From assembly GCF_004354985.1 (NCBI RefSeq), contig NZ_SMSK01000022.1, forward strand, positions 24,281 to 88,280: a DNA stretch of 64,000 nucleotides, written 5' to 3'. The position numbers were made by a program, and so were the translations under genes. Below are positions 52,485 to 61,710 of this stretch, in pieces; within the stretch, counting starts at the first letter, position 1, and each line of letters opens with the position of its first letter. Source of the DNA: Segetibacter sp. 3557_3. GTDB lineage: Bacteria > Bacteroidota > Bacteroidia > Chitinophagales > Chitinophagaceae. The notes beneath the pieces are model-generated. The model ran no database searches, was not told the origin of the DNA, and worked only from the letters and a program-made list of their open reading frames with translations.

Positions 52485-53291
52485 ATGATCAGCCCGCTCG
52501 CCCATATACATCCTAACGCCAAAATCGGGAGCAATGTTAAGATTGATCCGTTTGCGGTAGTGCATGAAGATGTTGAAATTGGCGAGGGCACACATATCAT
52601 GTCGCACGCGACAATAATGGATGGCTCCCGACTTGGAAAAAATTGCCGGATCTTTCCAAATGCTGTTATTAGTGGAATTCCGCAAGACCTGAAATTTGTT
52701 GGTGAACATACTACTGCTGAAATAGGGGATAATACAACCATCCGCGAAAGTGTGACGGTAAACCGGGGAACACGCGCAGCCGGAAAAACTGTAGTTGGAA
52801 GCAATTGCCTGTTGATGGCGTATAGCCATGTTGCCCATGATTGTATATTGGGTAACTCAGTGATACTGGCAAACTCGGTGCAACTTGCCGGGCATGTAGA
52901 GGTTGGAGACTTTGCAGTTCTTGGTGGACTTTCGGGTGCTCACCAATTTACCCGTATTGGCGCGCATACTTATATCGCCGGAAGTACCGTTATCCGCAAA
53001 GACATTCCGCCATATGTAAAGGCCGCAAGAGAGCCTATGAGTTATATGGGTGTTAACATTGTTGGCTTACAACGATGCGCATTCGATGACATGGTAATCA
53101 AACGAATTTCCGAGATATACCACATACTTTTTGTTGAAAAAAATACGACTACGCACGCGCTGGAAGTCATATCATCCACATTCGACACCAGCCCTGAACG
53201 GGATGCAATCCTGGACTTTATAAAGAGCTCAAAAACGGGCATCATCAGGAGACCGTCCAAAACCTCCAATGATGAGGATAACGTTTTCTGA
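52485..53291 (+). CDS. lpxA: Acyl-ACP:UDP-GlcNAc O-acyltransferase
   Basis: A 268-residue left-handed beta-helix enzyme that performs the first step of lipid A synthesis. Start MISPLAHIHPNAKIGSNVKI, repeated hexapeptides, the catalytic His in MAYSHVAHDCILGN, the QLAGHVEVGDF segment, and the C-terminal helical domain are present. Length is normal. The gene starts 4 nt after lpxC-fabZ and its last 23 nt overlap the start of the ABC ATPase gene, so the three are translationally linked. Confidence 0.96.
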   Translation: MISPLAHIHPNAKIGSNVKIDPFAVVHEDVEIGEGTHIMSHATIMDGSRLGKNCRIFPNAVISGIPQDLKFVGEHTTAEIGDNTTIRESVTVNRGTRAAGKTVVGSNCLLMAYSHVAHDCILGNSVILANSVQLAGHVEVGDFAVLGGLSGAHQFTRIGAHTYIAGSTVIRKDIPPYVKAAREPMSYMGVNIVGLQRCAFDDMVIKRISEIYHILFVEKNTTTHALEVISSTFDTSPERDAILDFIKSSKTGIIRRPSKTSNDEDNVF

Positions 53292-53910
53292 CGCCGGAAA
53301 GCGCTTCAACCGCGACTGGATCTTCAGGCATTTTACCTACACGTTTAATCTCGGCGAATCTTACGCGATTACCGGCCCGAATGGAAGCGGCAAGAGCACC
53401 CTGCTTCAATCGCTGAGCGGAAGCATGGAGATCAGCGAAGGATCTGCCGTGTGGAGCGCAAATACGCAAACAAGCAAAGCCGCGCCCTTAGAAATCGACA
53501 AAGAAAACATTCACCAGTATGTTGCCATTGCAGCGCCATACCTGGAGATGATAGAAGAGATGACTGCAACTGAATTTCTTCAATTTCATAGCCGGTTCAA
53601 AAAGCTGGCTGAGGGTATCACGATCCCCGAGATACTGGCTATTGTAGAACTTGAAAAAGCCGGGAATAAACAAATTCGTTATTACTCTTCAGGTATGAAG
53701 CAGCGGGTAAAACTTGCCCAGGCATTTTTTTCGGCTGTGCCGATTCTTTTGCTCGACGAACCGTGCACCAACCTTGATGAGAGTGGCTACCGGCTGTACA
53801 ATAAGTTGATAGAGCAATACGGTGCAGGAAAAACGATTGTCGTTAGCAGTAACGATACCAACGAATATGCTTTTTGTACCCACCGCATAAAAGTGCAGGA
53901 TTTTAAGTGA
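53269..53910 (+). CDS. ABC transporter ATPase overlapping lpxA
   Basis: A 213-residue nucleotide-binding subunit. Walker A GPNGSGKST, signature SSGMKQR, Walker B ILLLDEPCTNLD are present. The H-loop is unusual: after the strand TIVVSSND there is no His at the expected spot, so the switch residue is missing. The protein is close in size to CcmA-type or ABC-2 exporters, but no permease gene adjoins. It starts (ATG ATG at 53269/53272) inside the lpxA 3' end, overlapping by 20-23 nt. A lipid A or LPS transport role is tempting but unproven. Confidence 0.85.
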   Translation: MMRITFSDAGKRFNRDWIFRHFTYTFNLGESYAITGPNGSGKSTLLQSLSGSMEISEGSAVWSANTQTSKAAPLEIDKENIHQYVAIAAPYLEMIEEMTATEFLQFHSRFKKLAEGITIPEILAIVELEKAGNKQIRYYSSGMKQRVKLAQAFFSAVPILLLDEPCTNLDESGYRLYNKLIEQYGAGKTIVVSSNDTNEYAFCTHRIKVQDFK

Positions 53911-53938
53911 GCAAGGGGCTTAGCCGTGCCCCCTGCTC
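53909..53938. terminator. Inverted repeat between convergent ATPase and alanine dehydrogenase genes
   Basis: Arms GAGCAAGGGGC and GCCCCCTGCTC pair with one mismatch over 11 positions around an 8-nt loop. There is no clear T-run, so it may be a weak bidirectional terminator. Confidence 0.4.
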
Positions 53939-55140
53939 GCAATCAGTAAATTCAGGTCGGTGAACTTTAGATCAAACCTTTGACTCAGGTAGAAATTTGT
54001 AAGGTGTCCTTTATACAGGTATATGCCGTGCCTTAGGTTGAAGTTGTGCCAAACCATCTCATCAAACCCGCCTTCTTCACTCACGTTCAGCAGCAAAGGC
54101 ATTAGTACGTTGCTGATTGCCTGGCTTGCGGTTCGGGCAAATCCACTTGGGATATTTGGAACACAGTAATGAATTACACCGTGCTTGATGCAGGTAGGGT
54201 GCTCATGGGTGGTAATCTCGCTGGTTTCAAAACAACCTCCGCGATCAATGCTTACGTCGATAATAACACTTCCCGGACGCATTGCCTGTACCATATCTTC
54301 GGTTACAATAAGTGGGGCGCGACCGTACGTATTGCTGATTGCACCTACCGCCACTTCGCAGGTTTTGAGTTGCTTGGCCAATATTTTAGGCTCAATTACG
54401 CTGGTCCACACCCGGATACCCAGGTTATTCTGCAATCGCTTCAGCCGGTACACATCATTGTCGAAAACCTTTACCGAAGCGCCTAATGCTAAAGCCGTTC
54501 GGGTAGCAAATTCCCCCACAACTCCCGCACCTATTATAATCACCTTTGTTGGCGGAATGCCACTTATACCGCCCAGCAATACGCCTTTACCACTGTTTGC
54601 ACTGCCGAGATACTGTCCTGCGATAAGCATGACTGCGCCGCCGGCAATTTCACTCATACTTCTTACAATCGGGTAGGTTCCACTGTCGTCCTTCAGGTTT
54701 TCAAAACTTAACCCGGTTATGCGTTTCTCCATCATCTTCCTCAGCAGATCACTTTTCATTGCCGAAAGGTGAATGGGAGAAATGATGGTTTGGTTTAGTT
54801 GCAGGAGTGGAATATCTTCTTCGATAACAGGTGCACTCTTTACCAGGATTGGCGAACGAAAAACCTCTTCGCGGTCGTATGTGATTTTTGCACCTGCTTC
54901 GCTATAATCTTTGTCGGTGTATTTACTTCCGTCACCAGCGGTATGTTCCATAGTTACCTGGTGACCATTACTGACGAGTACATTAACACCTTCAGGAGTA
55001 AGTGCTATCCGGTTTTCCTGGAAAGCTGTTTCCTTTGGAATGCCAAGGTGTAATACAGCGCCCTGGGGTTTTACATCCAGTTTTTCCTCGAGGGTTTCGT
55101 AATTGAATGATGTACTTACAATAGGTTTAACACTTGACAT
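53920..55140 (-). CDS. ald: Alanine dehydrogenase
   Basis: A 406-residue NAD-dependent enzyme making pyruvate and ammonia from L-alanine, reversible. N-terminal extension of about 30 residues, then the family start LGIPKETAFQENRIALTPEG. Substrate Lys in ILVKSAP and His in SPIHLSAM are seen; the Rossmann site is VIIIGAGVVGEFATRTALALG. The C-terminal region has SVIIDVSIDRGGCFETS. Longer N-terminus than standard enzymes; otherwise typical. Confidence 0.88.
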   Translation of the reverse strand: MSSVKPIVSTSFNYETLEEKLDVKPQGAVLHLGIPKETAFQENRIALTPEGVNVLVSNGHQVTMEHTAGDGSKYTDKDYSEAGAKITYDREEVFRSPILVKSAPVIEEDIPLLQLNQTIISPIHLSAMKSDLLRKMMEKRITGLSFENLKDDSGTYPIVRSMSEIAGGAVMLIAGQYLGSANSGKGVLLGGISGIPPTKVIIIGAGVVGEFATRTALALGASVKVFDNDVYRLKRLQNNLGIRVWTSVIEPKILAKQLKTCEVAVGAISNTYGRAPLIVTEDMVQAMRPGSVIIDVSIDRGGCFETSEITTHEHPTCIKHGVIHYCVPNIPSGFARTASQAISNVLMPLLLNVSEEGGFDEMVWHNFNLRHGIYLYKGHLTNFYLSQRFDLKFTDLNLLIASRGHG

Positions 55141-55240
55141 GAGGCCTTTTAGACTGGTTTTTCGAAGTAAAAAAATTGATTATAACGGGTATTCGCCCGA
55201 CTAAAGCTAAGACGTTTTTATGGAAATATGGTTCCTGTAT

Positions 55241-55660
55241 TTAAGCTAATGCAGGTGCCGAAATCCGGCGGTAATCATCCTCCTGTATGCTTAAATAAAG
55301 GTGCAGCGTATGCTCAGGCAGGAGGTCAATTGCGCGATCCGGCCACTCTACCAGGCAAAGGTTGTTACTATAAAGTGGGTCTTCAACCCCGGCCTGTATG
55401 GCTTCCTCTTCATCCCTGAGCCTATACCAATCCATATGATATATGGTACCAATGCCGGGGCTGCTATATTCATTAATAATTGCATATGTGGGACTACCTA
55501 CGGCAGATGTTACCCCAAGTACATCGCAGAGACTGTGAATGAAAGTTGTTTTACCTACGCCCATTGCGCCATGAAAAGCCCACACCGGGTAAGCTTTAGC
55601 CAAAGCATAAACCTGTTTTGCTACTTGTTCCAGGCTGGCTTTCGTGAAACTGATCTCCAT
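55241..55660 (-). CDS. tsaE: tRNA threonylcarbamoyladenosine synthesis ATPase TsaE
   Basis: A 139-residue P-loop ATPase needed with TsaB, TsaC and TsaD to make t6A37 in tRNAs. Walker A HGAMGVGKTTFIHSLC (about 30-45), then VGSPTYAIINEY and HMDWYRLRDEEEA are the TsaE marks, and CLVEWPDRA follows. Length is typical. A perfect -7 box TAGGTTTG ends 4 nt before the ATG (CAAC between), so the mRNA is probably leaderless. Confidence 0.93.
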   Translation of the reverse strand: MEISFTKASLEQVAKQVYALAKAYPVWAFHGAMGVGKTTFIHSLCDVLGVTSAVGSPTYAIINEYSSPGIGTIYHMDWYRLRDEEEAIQAGVEDPLYSNNLCLVEWPDRAIDLLPEHTLHLYLSIQEDDYRRISAPALA

Positions 55661-55664
55661 GTTG

Positions 55665-55672
55665 CAAACCTA
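55665..55672 (-). promoter_or_regulatory. tsaE -7 box abutting the start codon
   Basis: Minus-strand TAGGTTTG, exact to TAnnTTTG, followed by CAAC and the ATG. Confidence 0.55.
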
Positions 55673-55854
55673 CGCCACCAATTGCAGTTAAACCAATGAT
55701 TATAAGAGAGAGGTGGGTAACGTTGAAGCAATTAGCAACTTCCTGTTTATTCCATTACAGCAATTGAAAACTTATCAAAAAGATAAAAAAGTTCATTTGC
55801 AACATGGTATATAAGATAACTGCCGTGTCAAACCTTTTCGCACAAATGGTAAAG

Positions 55855-55908
55855 TAATTTTGTAAAAAGGGCAGGATCACTGCCGTGCCTCCGGCAACAT
55901 GCCGGAGG
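55855..55908 (+). promoter_or_regulatory. copA promoter box and hairpin leader
   Basis: TAATTTTG (55855-55862) is an exact -7 box. The predicted leader then has two hairpins: GGCAG / CTGCC (55870-55884) and the stronger CCTCCGGCA / TGCCGGAGG (55888-55908) with a 3-nt loop, ending 33 nt before the ATG at 55942. This may influence mRNA stability or translation of the copper ATPase gene. Confidence 0.5.
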
Positions 55909-55941
55909 AGTATCAAAGAACTTAAGGTAATTCAGACGACT

Positions 55942-58059
55942 ATGGAAAAGGTAAATTGGAAAGTAGAGGGCATGACGTGCAGCAATTGCGCACTTTCCGT
56001 AAATAAAGTACTCACCAGGCAAGGTATGAAGGATGTTGCGGTAAATGCAATCACCGGCGACGTGGCCTTTAATACGACTGATACAAATGGTTCGCTTGAA
56101 AAAGCAAAGAAGAATATCGAGGACCTTGGTTATACCATTGTTGCCGACCATTTGGCGCCGGTGGAAAAAAAGAAAAAATTCCTGGACACCACCTGGAAAA
56201 AATTCGTTTTCTGCCTGCCGTTTACGTTGGTACTTATGGCCGGTCACCTCGGCATGTGGGCAGGAATTCACTTTCTGCACAACCCCTACCTGCAACTGGC
56301 GTTATGCCTGCCCGTATACATTGTAGGTATGGATTTCTTCGGAAAAAGCGCGCTACGCAGTCTGCGGAGCGGGGTGCCAAATATGAATGTGCTGATCGCC
56401 ATTGGCGCAACAGCAGCTTTCATATATAGTATTATTGGCACCATCACCAACGACCCATCAAAGATTTTCTATGAAACGGCGGCGTCTATATTAACCATTG
56501 TATTTTTTGGTAACTGGCTCGAAGATTTCTCGATCGAAAAAACCCAGAAGTCGATAAACGATCTTACAAAACACCAGGTGGTTATGGCCAATATGATCGC
56601 CTACGACGATCAGCATAACGAAAACATCTTCCCAATCGAAAATACTCACCTAAAAGTAGGTGACCTCATACTGGTGAAAGCAGGTGAGCAGGTGCCTATG
56701 GATTGCAAGGTGCTTACCGGTGAAGCCGAAGTTAACGAGGCCATTATCAGCGGCGAAAGTCTGCCTGTTTTTAAAAAACAAAACGATGTGCTTATAGGCG
56801 GAAGTGTTATCGCTAATGGCACTATTAAAGCTTACGTAACAGCAGTTGGTAAAGACACCGTTTTAAATGGGATTGTTGACATGATGAAACGGGCACAGGG
56901 ACATAAACCTCCGGTACAGCAACTCGCCGATAAGATCAGCGGAATATTTGTGCCCGTTGTTCTTTCCATTGCCGTTTTAACCATTGCCGGTAATTACTTC
57001 CTGGCTGAGCATTCGTTCCAGGAGAGCCTGATGCGATCCATTGCGGTGCTGGTTATTGCCTGCCCTTGCGCCATGGGTCTCGCCACCCCGGCAGCAATTG
57101 CCGTCGGTCTTGGCCGTGCAGCAAGACAAGGCATCTTGTACACTGACTCAAAAAGCATGGAACTTTTTAGAACAGTAAAGCAAATGGTATTTGATAAAAC
57201 CGGCACACTTACTACCGGGCAGTTTAAAGTGTCCGCATATAAACACCTCGAAGGCGATGAAGAAAGTTTTCGCAGGCTCGTTTATTCGCTGGAAAAGTTT
57301 TCTAATCACCCCATAGCGAAAAGCATTTCCAGCCAATGGAAAACGACCGATCCGCTTAAGTGGAAGAAAATCGAAGAACTGCGCGGGTTAGGCATGCAGG
57401 GGCAGGATAAAGAAGGCAATACTTTTATGATCGGTTCCGGCAAGATACATCCGGCCATCGCCAGTGATGAACACCAGTTGTATGTTGTTAAAAACGGGGC
57501 TGTAATCGGCTGGCTCGACATAGCCGATGAAATAAGGCCCGAAGCCGCAGAAGTAATGGCTTTCTGCCGAAAGCACCAGATCAGAACAATCCTGTTGAGC
57601 GGGGATACGCCGGACAAATGCAAAGCAGTTGCTGAGCAATTGAACATTGATGAAGTATATGCCGGGCAAACCCCTCAACAGAAACTTGAAAAAATTGATC
57701 AACTGAGTTCCGTTGCCCCAACGGTAATGGTCGGTGATGGCATCAACGATGCGCCTGCGCTTGCAAGAGCATCGATCAGCGTGTCATTGAGCGCAGCATC
57801 CCAACTCGCCATCCAAAGTGCATCTGTGGTGTTAATGAACAATGGCCTGAAGAAACTACCGATGGCAATGCAACTTGGAAAACACACTTATGGCACGGTA
57901 AAGAGCAACCTGTTTTGGGCCTTTCTGTACAACATCATCGCGATCCCCATTGCAGCAGTTGGTTTACTTACACCTACCGCAGGAGCACTTGTAATGGGTC
58001 TGAGCGATGTGGTGCTGGCCGGTAACTCACTTTGGTTAAACTGGAAGAAACTCGACTAA
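55942..58059 (+). CDS. Copper-type P1B ATPase
   Basis: A 705-residue heavy-metal ATPase starting MEKVNWKVEGMTCSNCALS: one N-terminal HMA domain with the metal motif MTCSNC. Further marks: transmembrane metal site CPC in IACPCAMGLATP, phosphorylated Asp in MVFDKTGTLTTG, and MVGDGINDAPALA. CPC plus the HMA motif fits Cu(I) export (CopA). I pick the ATG at 55942; a frame to 55885 starts inside the hairpin leader. No copper regulator or chaperone gene is adjacent. Confidence 0.92.
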   Translation: MEKVNWKVEGMTCSNCALSVNKVLTRQGMKDVAVNAITGDVAFNTTDTNGSLEKAKKNIEDLGYTIVADHLAPVEKKKKFLDTTWKKFVFCLPFTLVLMAGHLGMWAGIHFLHNPYLQLALCLPVYIVGMDFFGKSALRSLRSGVPNMNVLIAIGATAAFIYSIIGTITNDPSKIFYETAASILTIVFFGNWLEDFSIEKTQKSINDLTKHQVVMANMIAYDDQHNENIFPIENTHLKVGDLILVKAGEQVPMDCKVLTGEAEVNEAIISGESLPVFKKQNDVLIGGSVIANGTIKAYVTAVGKDTVLNGIVDMMKRAQGHKPPVQQLADKISGIFVPVVLSIAVLTIAGNYFLAEHSFQESLMRSIAVLVIACPCAMGLATPAAIAVGLGRAARQGILYTDSKSMELFRTVKQMVFDKTGTLTTGQFKVSAYKHLEGDEESFRRLVYSLEKFSNHPIAKSISSQWKTTDPLKWKKIEELRGLGMQGQDKEGNTFMIGSGKIHPAIASDEHQLYVVKNGAVIGWLDIADEIRPEAAEVMAFCRKHQIRTILLSGDTPDKCKAVAEQLNIDEVYAGQTPQQKLEKIDQLSSVAPTVMVGDGINDAPALARASISVSLSAASQLAIQSASVVLMNNGLKKLPMAMQLGKHTYGTVKSNLFWAFLYNIIAIPIAAVGLLTPTAGALVMGLSDVVLAGNSLWLNWKKLD

Positions 58060-58134
58060 GTGCAACATACATTAGCAACTCGGGGTTATTTCTTCAACTA
58101 ACTTCGCCTAACACCTTAACACTAAATTTTTATC

Positions 58135-60045
58135 GTGCCTGCCCCGCTGGAACTGCTCAAACTACATTGGGGACACACCGCCTTCAGGTCAATCCAGGAA
58201 GAGATCATCACATCAGTACTGGCGGGCAACGACACCCTTGCACTTCTGCCTACCGGTGGTGGCAAGTCGATTTGTTTTCAAATTCCCGCATTGATGCAGC
58301 CGGGCCTTTGTCTTGTTATCAGCCCACTTATTGCATTGATGAAGGACCAGGTGGAGCAGCTAAGACGACGGAACATTCCGGCACTTTCCATACACAGCGG
58401 AATGACGTTTTTCGACGTTGAAGGGGTGCTTCAGAATGCTGCATTCGGACAGTATAAGTTTTTATACGTTTCACCGGAACGACTCGAGACAAGCCTGTTC
58501 AGGTCATTCCTTCCTAGATTAAACATCACCCTGGTTGCTGTAGATGAGGCGCATTGTATTTCGCAATGGGGTTATGATTTCCGGCCAGCCTATCTGAAGA
58601 TTGTTCAATTAAGAGAAGAGCTGGGAAAGGTTCCTGTTCTTGCATTAACAGCTTCAGCAACGGCTGCAGTACAGGATGACATCTGTTCCAAACTGAATTT
58701 TAAACAGTCGAGCATATTCCGGCAGTCGTTTGAACGGCCTAATCTTTCCTACAGCGCGTTCAATGCAGATAGTAAACTCAATAAATTACTCGATATACTA
58801 AGGAAAGTTCCGGGCTCCGCCATCGTTTATTGTAACAGGCGTAAACGGTGTAAGGAAATCGCACAGGAACTTGTCCGCAACAATATCGTGGCCGATTTCT
58901 ATCACGCGGGCTTGTTGCAGGAGGAACGAAATAAGAAGCAGGAAAGCTGGATAAAGAACCGTACAATGGTAATGGTTTGCACCAATGCATTTGGCATGGG
59001 GATCGACAAACCTGATGTTAGAACGGTGATCCATATGGATGTACCGGATAGTCTTGAAAGCTATTACCAGGAGGCAGGCCGTGCCGGCAGGGATGGCAAC
59101 CGCTCTTTTGCGGTATTGCTCTACCGGGAAAGGGAGTTGATGGATCTTGCTCATTCCCCCGAAGTGCGTTACCCGCCCGTCGATGAAATCAGGAAGATAT
59201 ACCAGGCGCTCGCCAACTTTCTTCAACTGCCGGTGGGCGCTGGCGAAGGTCTTTATTTCGAATTCCACCTTAACGACTTTGTGCGGCAGTTTGAACTGGA
59301 TATTTTCCTGGTGATGGCTGCACTAAAAGCGCTTGAGCAGGATGGGCACCTCACGTTTAGCGAACAGGTGTTTATTCCGGCGAAACTTGGCTTCACCTGC
59401 GACAAAGAATCGCTTGACCAGTTTCAGCAGGCGCATCCTGAACACCAGGAACTTCTAAAAACCCTGTTGCGTACATACCATGGCATATTCGACAATGTTG
59501 TTTCAATAAGTGAGTCATTGCTCTGCCGGCTTACAGGAATGAACGCGGAAGTGCTACGTTCCAGGTTCGCAATGTTGGAAGGGTTTGGCATTTTGAAATA
59601 CTACCCGCAGAAGGAAACCCCGCAGGTCTACTTCAACCAGAACAGGGCACCCGCAGCATACCTCAGTTTCAACCAGGCGGCTTACTTCGAAAGAAAGTTA
59701 CAGTTCAAAAAACGGATCGATGCCATGCTGGCCTATGTGCGCTTACAAGCCGCATGCAGAAGCACTTTCATTGGAAATTATTTTGGCGATACCAACCTGA
59801 GCCGCTGCGGAGTTTGCGATAATTGCCTTCAACTTAAAAACCTTCAACTGTCTAAAGAAGACTTCCTGTCTATTCAAACAAAAATTCTTGAAACCATACC
59901 AGAATCAGGTATCGAAGTAAAGACACTTATCGACCAGCTTTCGGGCATTAAAAAAGAAAAACTCTGGAAAGTGTTAGACTACTTGCACGCAGAAAAGCTG
60001 TTGATTATGCACAACCCTGGTATTGTCAGCCGGGTGCATGCATAA
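58135..60045 (+). CDS. RecQ-family DNA helicase
   Basis: A 636-residue SF2 helicase with a GTG start. Motif I LLPTGGGKS, II VAVDEAHC, III LTASAT, then VMVCTNAFGMGIDKPDVR and motif VI QEAGRAGRDG. The zinc-binding region has the Cys set CRSTFIGNYFGD and CGVCDNC. A winged helix follows. There is no HRDC domain at the end, which ends in a plain VSRVHA tail; many Bacteroidota RecQ variants look like this. It unwinds DNA during repair and recombination. The gene follows copA by 75 nt. Confidence 0.92.
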   Translation: MPAPLELLKLHWGHTAFRSIQEEIITSVLAGNDTLALLPTGGGKSICFQIPALMQPGLCLVISPLIALMKDQVEQLRRRNIPALSIHSGMTFFDVEGVLQNAAFGQYKFLYVSPERLETSLFRSFLPRLNITLVAVDEAHCISQWGYDFRPAYLKIVQLREELGKVPVLALTASATAAVQDDICSKLNFKQSSIFRQSFERPNLSYSAFNADSKLNKLLDILRKVPGSAIVYCNRRKRCKEIAQELVRNNIVADFYHAGLLQEERNKKQESWIKNRTMVMVCTNAFGMGIDKPDVRTVIHMDVPDSLESYYQEAGRAGRDGNRSFAVLLYRERELMDLAHSPEVRYPPVDEIRKIYQALANFLQLPVGAGEGLYFEFHLNDFVRQFELDIFLVMAALKALEQDGHLTFSEQVFIPAKLGFTCDKESLDQFQQAHPEHQELLKTLLRTYHGIFDNVVSISESLLCRLTGMNAEVLRSRFAMLEGFGILKYYPQKETPQVYFNQNRAPAAYLSFNQAAYFERKLQFKKRIDAMLAYVRLQAACRSTFIGNYFGDTNLSRCGVCDNCLQLKNLQLSKEDFLSIQTKILETIPESGIEVKTLIDQLSGIKKEKLWKVLDYLHAEKLLIMHNPGIVSRVHA

Positions 60046-60104
60046 TCAAGGAGCTGTTATCCCTTCAATTTATTTTGATGCGCATTCAACAAGCAGTTCC
60101 GGTT

Positions 60105-61661
60105 TTAAAACCAGCTTTTTTTACGGCTGGTGCGTCCGCCAAGTCCGAGCGCACCCAACAGGCTGCGGGTAATTATGTTTGCTGCAGTTTTCCCTACGCT
60201 TTTTACCACCGGGTTATCAAAAAATCCGGGTTCTTCTTTGGCAGCTTTCTTACCTGCTTTTGCTTCTTCAATCACTTCCCGTTCGCGAAGCGTTTTGGAG
60301 GCAGCCTCTTCTAACTTCTCGTTTAAGATCTCGTAAGCGCTTTCACTGTCTATAACCTGGTTGTACTTGGCAACCAGCTTGCTGTTTTGGGTCAGGCTTT
60401 CGATTTCGTTAGCACTTAAGATATCCATCCTGCTGCGCGGCGGCCGAAGCATTACATGTACAAGCGGGGTTGGTATGCCCTTTTCGTTAAGCATTGTTAC
60501 CAGTGCCTCACCTATGCCCAGGCCGGTTATCAGGTCCTCCGTTTTATAGTACTGGGTTTCGGGGTAGTTTTCAGCCGTTTGTTTTATTACTTTCCGGTCA
60601 ACGGCGGTAAATGCCCGCAACGCGTGCTGAACCTTCATACCCAACTGGCCAAGTACGCCTGCGGGTACATCCATCGGGTTTTGTGTTACAAAAAATATCC
60701 CGATCCCTTTTGAGCGAATGAGCTTGATGACCGTTTCAATTTGCTGCATCAATGCAGCACTGCCTTCCTGGAAAATCAGGTGGGCCTCATCAATAAACAT
60801 CACCAGTTTGGGTTTGTCCAGGTCGCCTTCTTCGGGCGATACTGCATAAAGTTCAGCAAGCAGCTGCAGCATAAACGTGGAAAACAGTTTTGGCTTATCC
60901 TGCAGGTCGGTAACCCTTAAAACGTTAATCACCCCTCTCCCATCGTCACTTATGCGCATTAGGTCATCAACGTCAAAACTGCGCTCGCCAAAAAAAACAT
61001 CAGCACCCTGTTGTTGCAGTTCTACCACCTTACGCAATATCGTTCCGGTACTTGTAGTTGAAATTTTGCCATAGCTTTTTTCAAGATCTGCTTTGCCTTC
61101 ATCGCCGATATATTGGAGCACTTTTATAAAGTCTTTCAGGTCGAGAAGCGGCAGCTTATGGTCGTCGCAATATTTAAAAATTATGGCTACAAGCCCGCCT
61201 TGGGTATCATTCAATCCAAGGATCTTTGTTAGTAGCACCGGTCCAAATTCAGTTACCGTTGCCTTCAGCTTAACCCCGCCTGAATTGGTTAACGTCATCA
61301 GTTCAACGGGGTAGCCCGATGGCGAATAGTTTATACCGATCATGTTGCTCCGCTCGGTAATTTTTTCGTTTAAGGTTCCCGGCATTGCTATACCACTGAG
61401 GTCGCCTTTGATATCAAGCAGCAGGGTAGGAACACTTGCGTCGCTTAATGCTTCACTCATCATCTGGAGCGTTTTTGTTTTACCGGTGCCCGTGGCCCCT
61501 GCAATCAATCCATGACGGTTCATTGTTTTTAAAGGCAGGAAAACATCAGCACCCGGTACAACTTCTCCGTTAAACATTGCACCTCCAATTTTTACACTAT
61601 CACCCTTAAATGTATAGCCGGCTGCAATAGCTGCTGCAAACGTTTGTTTATCTGGCATCAT
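60105..61661 (-). CDS. HerA-like ATPase (DUF853, YjgR family)
   Basis: A 518-residue P-loop ATPase. Walker A GATGTGKT, Walker B LVMFIDEAHLIFQ, and the sensor ILRVTDLQ region match the HerA/FtsK-like helicase family; the YjgR subgroup is named for its DUF853 domain. Residues about 440-495 form a charged coiled tail (KLEEAASKTLREREVIEE) before a basic C-terminal end (RTSRKKSWF). Biological role is not known. A -7 box lies 30 nt upstream. The start could be the ATG at 61661 or the one 3 nt later. Confidence 0.82.
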   Translation of the reverse strand: MMPDKQTFAAAIAAGYTFKGDSVKIGGAMFNGEVVPGADVFLPLKTMNRHGLIAGATGTGKTKTLQMMSEALSDASVPTLLLDIKGDLSGIAMPGTLNEKITERSNMIGINYSPSGYPVELMTLTNSGGVKLKATVTEFGPVLLTKILGLNDTQGGLVAIIFKYCDDHKLPLLDLKDFIKVLQYIGDEGKADLEKSYGKISTTSTGTILRKVVELQQQGADVFFGERSFDVDDLMRISDDGRGVINVLRVTDLQDKPKLFSTFMLQLLAELYAVSPEEGDLDKPKLVMFIDEAHLIFQEGSAALMQQIETVIKLIRSKGIGIFFVTQNPMDVPAGVLGQLGMKVQHALRAFTAVDRKVIKQTAENYPETQYYKTEDLITGLGIGEALVTMLNEKGIPTPLVHVMLRPPRSRMDILSANEIESLTQNSKLVAKYNQVIDSESAYEILNEKLEEAASKTLREREVIEEAKAGKKAAKEEPGFFDNPVVKSVGKTAANIITRSLLGALGLGGRTSRKKSWF

Positions 61662-61691
61662 CAGAAATTTTTAAGGAAGTTACGATATACG

Positions 61692-61699
61692 CAAACTTA
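61692..61699 (-). promoter_or_regulatory. herA-like gene -7 promoter box
   Basis: Minus-strand TAAGTTTG, exact to TAnnTTTG, 30 nt before the first ATG. Confidence 0.45.
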
Positions 61700-61710
61700 G
61701 GATTTGGGAA

